Source of the DNA: Cycas panzhihuaensis
Taxonomy: Eukaryota > Cycadophyta
Direction: 5' to 3'
DNA: 64,000 bases
NCBI GenBank assembly: GCA_023213395.1
Contig: CM041465.1
Span: 185,945,741 to 186,009,740 of the forward strand
Shown here piece after piece: positions 58,864 to 64,000 of the stretch. The translations under genes were made by a program, and so were the position numbers. Numbering within the stretch: the stretch's first letter is position 1; each line of letters starts with the position of its first letter. The notes under the pieces were generated by a model. The model ran no database searches and had not been told where the DNA came from. It saw only the letters and a program-made list of their open reading frames with translations.

Positions 58864-58871
58864 TATATAAG
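58864..58871 (+). promoter_or_regulatory. TATA box of the antisense PMD gene, Tat-3
   Basis: TATATAAG within CTTTATATAAGG, near-symmetrical so readable on both strands. It lies 169-176 bp upstream of the presumed PMD start. Confidence 0.5.
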
Positions 58872-59039
58872 GAAATCGACGGGAAAATGGATTCATTTTC
58901 ACCGGCTCTCGTACGAAAGCAGAGCCATTTCCTTACGCGGCGGAGTGCCGCCCAACTTTGGAGGCACGCAGAGGGAGATCAAACCGTCGGACCGGAGAGT
59001 GGAGAGAGCCAGCACGACCAGGCAGGACGATATGGCAAG

Positions 59040-61370
59040 ATGGCGAGACCAGATCCAGTGAGTGGATATCACTAAACCTGACCCAAATCGAAGTTCAAAG
59101 TTTGTTGCTTTTTGTAGTTTTTTAAGGTAATTTTGCATAGTCTTAGTGCCCCTTATGGGCAACGGAAGGCTTCCCGGGATCCGAATCGGACCCAGAAAGA
59201 GGCGGGGACACAGGCATTGGGGAGCACGTCCGGTGGGCTACAGGGTCCACAGAAGAAATTTTTGGTTTTAGGCGAAAACCCCTTTAGGGGTCGCCATTAA
59301 ATCTGCAGAATGATCGCGGTGCCGCGATCATTACCGCGGGACCCGATCGCCACTGGACCCGTGCCAAACTTAGCGATACCGCTAAGTTTGGCGCGGTACG
59401 AAGGCAGGAAGGCAGAAAAATAGACATGAGGGCCAAAAGAGCCCCAAATCTCAGGCAGAGAGATTTGAGAGAGAGAGAGGTAATAATAGCTGACATGAGA
59501 CTAACTTGAGGTGTTTTTGGTGTGAACAGGCTGTCCTCGCGGTAGATAACCTCGAGAACGTTGGTATGGCTATGCTGAGTTACATGGAGATGATGACTCA
59601 GGAGGATAGGGACATCTTTGGAGAGGTGTGGCTGTATAAGGCCCTCAAGATACCTCGGACACGCCGGGCCGGAGGTTGCGAGTGGAGATGGTGTCGCCGT
59701 GGGACCGGAGGAGGCGTGTGCGCCACCTACCACAGGTGGGGGATGTGATGGTCACCGAGGGATATCCGTGGATCTCGGGAGTTCCGGCTGGGAGGCCGGT
59801 GAGACTCGGGACGCTGCCCAGCACTGAGGCAACACACAGGGAGGCAGCTCTGTTCTTCACAGGAGCTGGCAGGTGGGATCGGAGGAGCATCCCTCCGCAG
59901 TTCTACTATCCGGGATTCCTCGAGTGAGGAAGATGATCATACTGTGCATTCTGTTCCGGATTTCCCGGAAACAGAACTATAGAGATTCGGGAGGATGGAT
60001 GGATGCACCGCCGCTGGCCGGCGAGAGGATGGACGGCGGCCACGATGGTGGCGAACCTAGTCACAATTGGACACTATCGGGACGTCCGTGAGGAGGACTA
60101 TCATACTGACACGCTATTACGGTGTTGGTATTTTGATCACTTGGCAGAGTGGCACCGGTGAGGGACCTCACCCTATCACGCATCGTGCCGATGGTCCACG
60201 GATGGCGACTCGGCGAGGGGACAGAGGACAGAGCCCATATCAGACGATCGGTGGAGGCGACATCACTAGACCTCCTCACCCTCCCAGACTACATAGCTGA
60301 GCCATACAGGACGGTGAGGTGGGATAGTGATGATGAGGCGGGCGGAGCAGGAGTGTCCGCAGGAGATGACAGCAGTGATGATGGAGATAGTGGAGATAGT
60401 GGGGCCGGCCCGTCACGACTTGCAGGGGAGGCAGGTCCTTCAGGGACAGCAGGACAGGCAGAGGGTCCATCAGGGGCTGCCGGAGGAGAGGCAGGCCCAT
60501 CAGGAGCACAGGGTGAGGTCAGAGGACCCGTGACTAGGGCCCGCAGGCTACGGATCGCGATGGCATCCGCAGGGATGAGAGTTGGGGCCACCCCCACGAG
60601 GAGAGGGACCCAGGCAGAGGAGGTGCCCAAAGACAAGGCACCTGCAGTGGGCGGAGAGCCAGGAGGAGAGGATCTGCTGCGGCCGAGGATCAAAGGCCAC
60701 AGTAGGTGAGAGCCAACCTTTTCCAACGTCATTTAGCATCCAGATAGAAGTTTGGTTTGGTTTGATCATGGTATATAGATTGACACATGGCGTGTTGCAT
60801 TGGCAGGTACAATGAGATCGGAGGCGATGAGGCGTGGCGAGGAGATATTCCCTCAGGTGTATGCAGAGGGGCAACCGCCCATCCAGGCAGGCGATGAGCC
60901 TAGGCGTGGGAGCCACAGAGAGGCGTTCGCCCGATGGTGAGGGTGAGGGACATATGGGCCGCAGAGTCCCAAGAGCATGCCACATCCGTGGACGCATCAG
61001 CGGGGAGAGGGATGGCGAGACGCGAGAGGGATGACGCGACGCGAGAGAGACGAGTTGCGAGGGCAGTGCAGCTCTGAGTGGCATGGGGTGGTGCGCGGAG
61101 ATAGCGAGGCGGGACCCGGTGATAATCATCACAGCATCTCGGGATGACAGAGGAGGTACTCGGGAGGCGGGATCGTATCTAGGCTAGATACGATCAACTA
61201 GTAGCTGAGATGGTCTCGAGGTCGGCCGGAGGCGGGGCCAGCGGACCCACACGGCGGCGACCCCGAGACGACCTAGGGATGAGGAGGCGAGGCGGGCGGC
61301 TCGCGGAGGCCTGTGAGGAGCCTCAAGGCATGTGGTCCCCGTGAGAGGGATCACAGAGGCAGGAGATGGC
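59040..61370 (+). pseudogene. Antisense plant mobile domain gene, Tat-3 copy
   Basis: Presumed start ATG at 59040 with codons for M-A-R-P-D-P, then donor GTGAGT at 59058. Intron 1 is 59058-59529. Exon 2 begins at 59530 after GTGAACAG and continues in the same phase (VDNLENVGMAMLSYMEMM). It contains VRHLPQVGDVMVTEGYPW (about 59700-59760), a PMD start block, then HIRRSVEATSLDLLTLPDYI near 60240-60295 in a 186-codon open stretch (60149-60709) with a Gly/Ala/Ser/Pro/Glu-rich tail. Intron 2 is 60706-60806 (donor TAG-GTGAG, acceptor TTGGCAG). Exon 3 carries the EIFPQVYAEGQPPIQ block (about 60842-60885). Single-base indels break the frame. Confidence 0.8.
59309..59392 (+). repeat. Paired perfect inverted repeats in PMD intron 1, Tat-3
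   Basis: First: arms AATGATCGCGG / CCGCGATCATT (59309-59332) with a 2-nt centre. Second: arms GCCAAACTTAGCG / CGCTAAGTTTGGC (59363-59392) with a 4-nt loop. Both arm pairs are perfect. Their conservation in an intron that is otherwise diverging stands out. Confidence 0.9.
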
Positions 61371-62060
61371 ACCCAGGAGGCGGGCCACAGCGAGGGACAT
61401 GTATATGCAGATTGTGGGAAAGCACGGGCCTCCAGGGGGTCATATATAGGACCATATAATTGTACCCCCCCTGCAAGGACACCGTCTTCCCAGGATGTAT
61501 GATGATATGATTTTTTTTTGATATGTATATATATATGCATAGGGTGATTGGAACCCCATTTAGATATGAGATGCTGTGCATGATGTATCATATGTGGATG
61601 ATATGTATATTTATTCTTGTGTATTGTGAATGTTATGTTGCAGATGTTTTATGTTGTGTATATTTTGTTATATGACGCACACGTTTCCTCCCATGTACGA
61701 CCACACACACCTAACAGGACACACACACACGCCGGTAGCGGACGACATAAGTGTGAGGTTAGGGAGGCGGGGCCGGAGTACATGTCTGCAGGAGAGCATA
61801 GTGGGATATGCGAAGGAAACGACGCGGGGAAGGGGCGACGAGGCCCCAAGCGCCTTCCGATTGGGGATGCCCAAGCAAGATGACACAAGGGTTCCCGAGA
61901 GGATATGGGAACACGGGTTCCGCGGAAGGAACCGAAAAGAAGAAGAAGGAGTCCATCTTAAGTTGCCACTCTACCCGTGGTTGGGAAGAATGAGGACAAC
62001 CTAAGGTGGTAGTTTAGGCTCATTTCGGAGCAAGGCGAAGGGATCGCCGAGGGATCATGC
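61371..62060 (-). other. Stretch between PMD 3' end and the pol tail, Tat-3
   Basis: Aligns with 31300-32015 of Tat-2. Holds a short TA tract (61525-61540). No protein recognised; the overlapping small frames are shadows. Confidence 0.5.
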
Positions 62061-62200
62061 GTAGAACTTCTTAAGGAACATCCCATTAACGGCTTTCTCA
62101 AATTCGAGCCCTTCGTGGTGGCTATCTCAGAAACACCATTATCGAGGGATTCGATAATGACAAAAGGACCAACCCATCGGGGTTCAAACTTGGTCAAACG
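62060..62200 (-). pseudogene. Integrase C-terminal tail, Tat-3
   Basis: RWVGPFVIIESLDNG (about 62185-62140) is the SH3-like tail of gypsy integrase and matches Tat-1 at 4932-4975. Nothing of the catalytic core precedes it. At about 62200 the sequence switches to the start of RT. Confidence 0.75.
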
Positions 62201-63160
62201 GTCAATGGAAGTAATGAGCCCAGTCAGAAGCTTCTCTACCTCCATCTTGACGGTGGCAGAGCTTGGGTGAAGGGGCCAGGCGCCAGGCGGGTGCTGTGAA
62301 GGGTGGTGAGGTTATGAGTGACAATCGAGGGGTCGATTCCCTTCATGTCAGCATAATCCCACGCGAAAATATCTCGAAACTCCTGGAACAGAAGGAGTAT
62401 TCCTTACCTCATCAAGAGAACATTCCAACCCAACCTTAATGACCTTGCTCAGGGCCAAGACTACGCCTGGGTTGCCCCATGCACATGGCGCTGCCCTCCT
62501 CGAAGTGGAGGGCAAGATCAGCAGGAGGAGGAGGAATAGGAGACAGGATCGGATCGGCAAGCATGGATCCGATCACGAGGATCTTCGGTGGCCGGTGGTG
62601 ACGTAAGGCGAGGTTAGGCGCAAGGCCCGCTAGATGCTCGGCGGGGCTTCATCATCCTCAAAATAATCCACCCCATGGATGACCTTACTTGAGTAGGAGA
62701 CGCCTTGGGAGGAGTGAGAGCAACACGGACCGTGATGACCATCGTTGCTCGGCTTCCTCACCAAATCAAGGAAAAGTAGAAAGGTGACCCTCAGAAGGAG
62801 CAAAAGGTAATTCCTCAAAACCATTACCTACGGGGGGTAACGAAAAAGGAGAAATGCCGACAAAGGGTCAACCTGACGATGACGTGCGACACGCACGGAA
62901 GGGCTAGCCTCACCAACGAGAGAGGTTCTAGACGGGGATCTAGAACAGGGCAGGTGCAACCTATTGGCGCGGAGGAAAGAGACGGGGTGAGGACAATCCT
63001 CGTCTTCGTCGAGCGACTCATCATCGCTGAATGAAGCGAGGTACCCCTAACTCCCAACGCCAATAGGGGCGAACCACGTGAGACTAGGAGGAGAAGACGC
63101 AGGGCCTTCTTCGGACGGGTTAGGTATCCCAATAGAGCAAGCCGAGGCATGAGTGGATGA
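62201..63160 (-). pseudogene. Start of RT and pol spacer, Tat-3
   Basis: VEKLLTGLITSID (62240-62205) is the first RT block, ending at the deletion. To the right follow spacer pieces alignable to Tat-2 34761-35615, broken into short frames by small indels. Confidence 0.65.
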
Positions 63161-64000
63161 GCCTGGGTTTGCTGAACTGGTAGAGTGAGTTTGTTTAGTA
63201 AAAGGGCGTTCGTGGGGGATCACTCTCATTCGTCCATCATGGACGAATTTAAGTTGTCCCCAAAGGGTCGAGCACACGGCTCCCATTTGATCGAGCCATG
63301 GACGACCTAGAAGGAGGTTGTAGTCCACATCAACGTCAAGGACTACAACATCGGCAAGAACGGTCTTACCCTCAAGGGTAAGCTGAATCGCGACAGATCC
63401 CAGGGGGTCTTCTCGCCATCACATACCCTTGGCATCGCCGAGGCAGGTTCAAGGCGAAATACCAAGCTCTTGCATGACACGCAAGGGCATGGCATTGTGG
63501 AAGAACCGTTGTCGACAACAATTCTTGAAGAGTACAACGTGACGATGGTAATGGTGAATGGGAAGTTCCAGCGTTCCCTTTCACCTGAGGGAAGATCCTT
63601 AGGATCAAAGCAAATAGCGGGTCCACAACCTTGGGCGACACCCAAAGCGTGGACAGGTACATCACTTGATCCTAAAGCTTCCAGGAGGAGGGTCCGCTGC
63701 TCGGGACAACTCCTCAGAGCGTCCATCAAGGACATTCCTGCAGCAACCATATGGAGCTCATCCACGATAGAGAAAGGCTTACCCTTCCCAGTAGGTTGGG
63801 TAAGTGCCCTTGATAAATGTGACGGGCGTCTGGTGAATAGCCTTGGGAAGAGAGGACTTGGGAGGAAGGGTCTCCTAAGAGGTCGGAAGGAGCGGAGGAC
63901 AAAGCTCCCGCTGCTTCCTTAGCGGCTTGAGATCGCGTAAGGGCAAAAGTGGGAGTTGCTTCAAGCAACTGGATCACCTTCTTCCCCCTGTTACGGGGTC
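63161..64000 (-). pseudogene. Aspartic protease, Tat-3
   Basis: DYNLLLGRPWLDQMGAVC (about 63326-63275) and VVDNGSS (about 63525-63505) are intact, but a deletion directly after the active-site Ser shifts the frame (Tat-2 continues V-N-A-M-P). Upstream MDELHMVAAGMSLMDALRSC (63765-63705) and the gag-protease junction (QLLEATPTFALTRSQAAKEA, about 63975-63915) follow. Gag is outside the window. Confidence 0.75.

Larger units (their letters stand above)
55023..64000 (-). mobile_element. Tat-3: Tat-type element, internally deleted, runs off the window
   Basis: - strand. Left to right: 3' LTR (55023-57564), aRNH, antisense PMD gene on the + strand, integrase tail, then directly the pol spacer and protease. 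Compared with Tat-2, the interval from the integrase C-terminal domain to the first RT block is missing, joined near 62200. It keeps many CpG dinucleotides and shows mostly small indels, unlike the transition-dominated decay of Tat-1 and Tat-2. Confidence 0.85.

Overview
This window is repeat-dense plant nuclear DNA. It consists almost entirely of nested, decayed LTR retrotransposons, and I recognise no host gene, tRNA, rRNA, CRISPR array or bacterial-type operon. The plant assignment rests on three things: Ty3/gypsy elements of Tat/Ogre type carrying a plant mobile domain (PMD) gene, primer sites of plant tRNA-iMet type, and heavy C-to-T decay of the kind expected from plant cytosine methylation. 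I cannot name the species. The scale of nesting suggests a large, repeat-rich genome.

Most informative is one family of large Ty3/gypsy elements seen in four copies: Tat-1 (1-12755, + strand, 5' end outside the window), Tat-2 (24881-41463, - strand, complete, about 16.6 kb with 2.6 kb LTRs), Tat-3 (55023 to beyond 64000, - strand) and Tat-4 (about 49080-51633, + strand, gag and protease fragment). In element order the layout is 5' LTR, gag, protease, spacer, reverse transcriptase, a gypsy RNase H (gRNH) that has lost its first catalytic Asp, integrase, then an ANTISENSE three-exon PMD gene with its own TATA box, then a second archaeal-type RNase H (aRNH) back on the sense strand, polypurine tract, 3' LTR. 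Tat-3 has lost RT, gRNH and the integrase core but keeps the antisense gene and the aRNH.

The rest, left to right: 12756-17536 is AT-rich and holds old gypsy gag and protease relics (Gyp-6). Gyp-6 is interrupted by a 4.8 kb LTR element (LTR-5, 17537-22327) with a TAGTT target duplication. Gyp-6 sequence resumes at 22333, is interrupted by Tat-2, and resumes at 41661. Tat-2 is flanked by a 196-bp direct duplication of Gyp-6 sequence instead of the usual 5 bp. From 43823 to about 49080 lies a decayed chromovirus-like gypsy element on the - strand (Chr-7), whose LTR carries a 496-bp solo LTR with a CCTTA duplication. Tat-4 follows, cut at 51634 by a Ty1/copia element (Cop-8; LTR, perfect iMet primer site and gag visible), which is itself cut at 55023 by Tat-3. 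The inferred order of insertion is therefore Gyp-6, then LTR-5 and Tat-2; and Tat-4, then Cop-8, then Tat-3.

Every protein-coding region is broken by stops, frameshifts or deletions, so all are annotated as pseudogenes. Boundaries marked 'about' are judged by eye from comparison between copies within the window.
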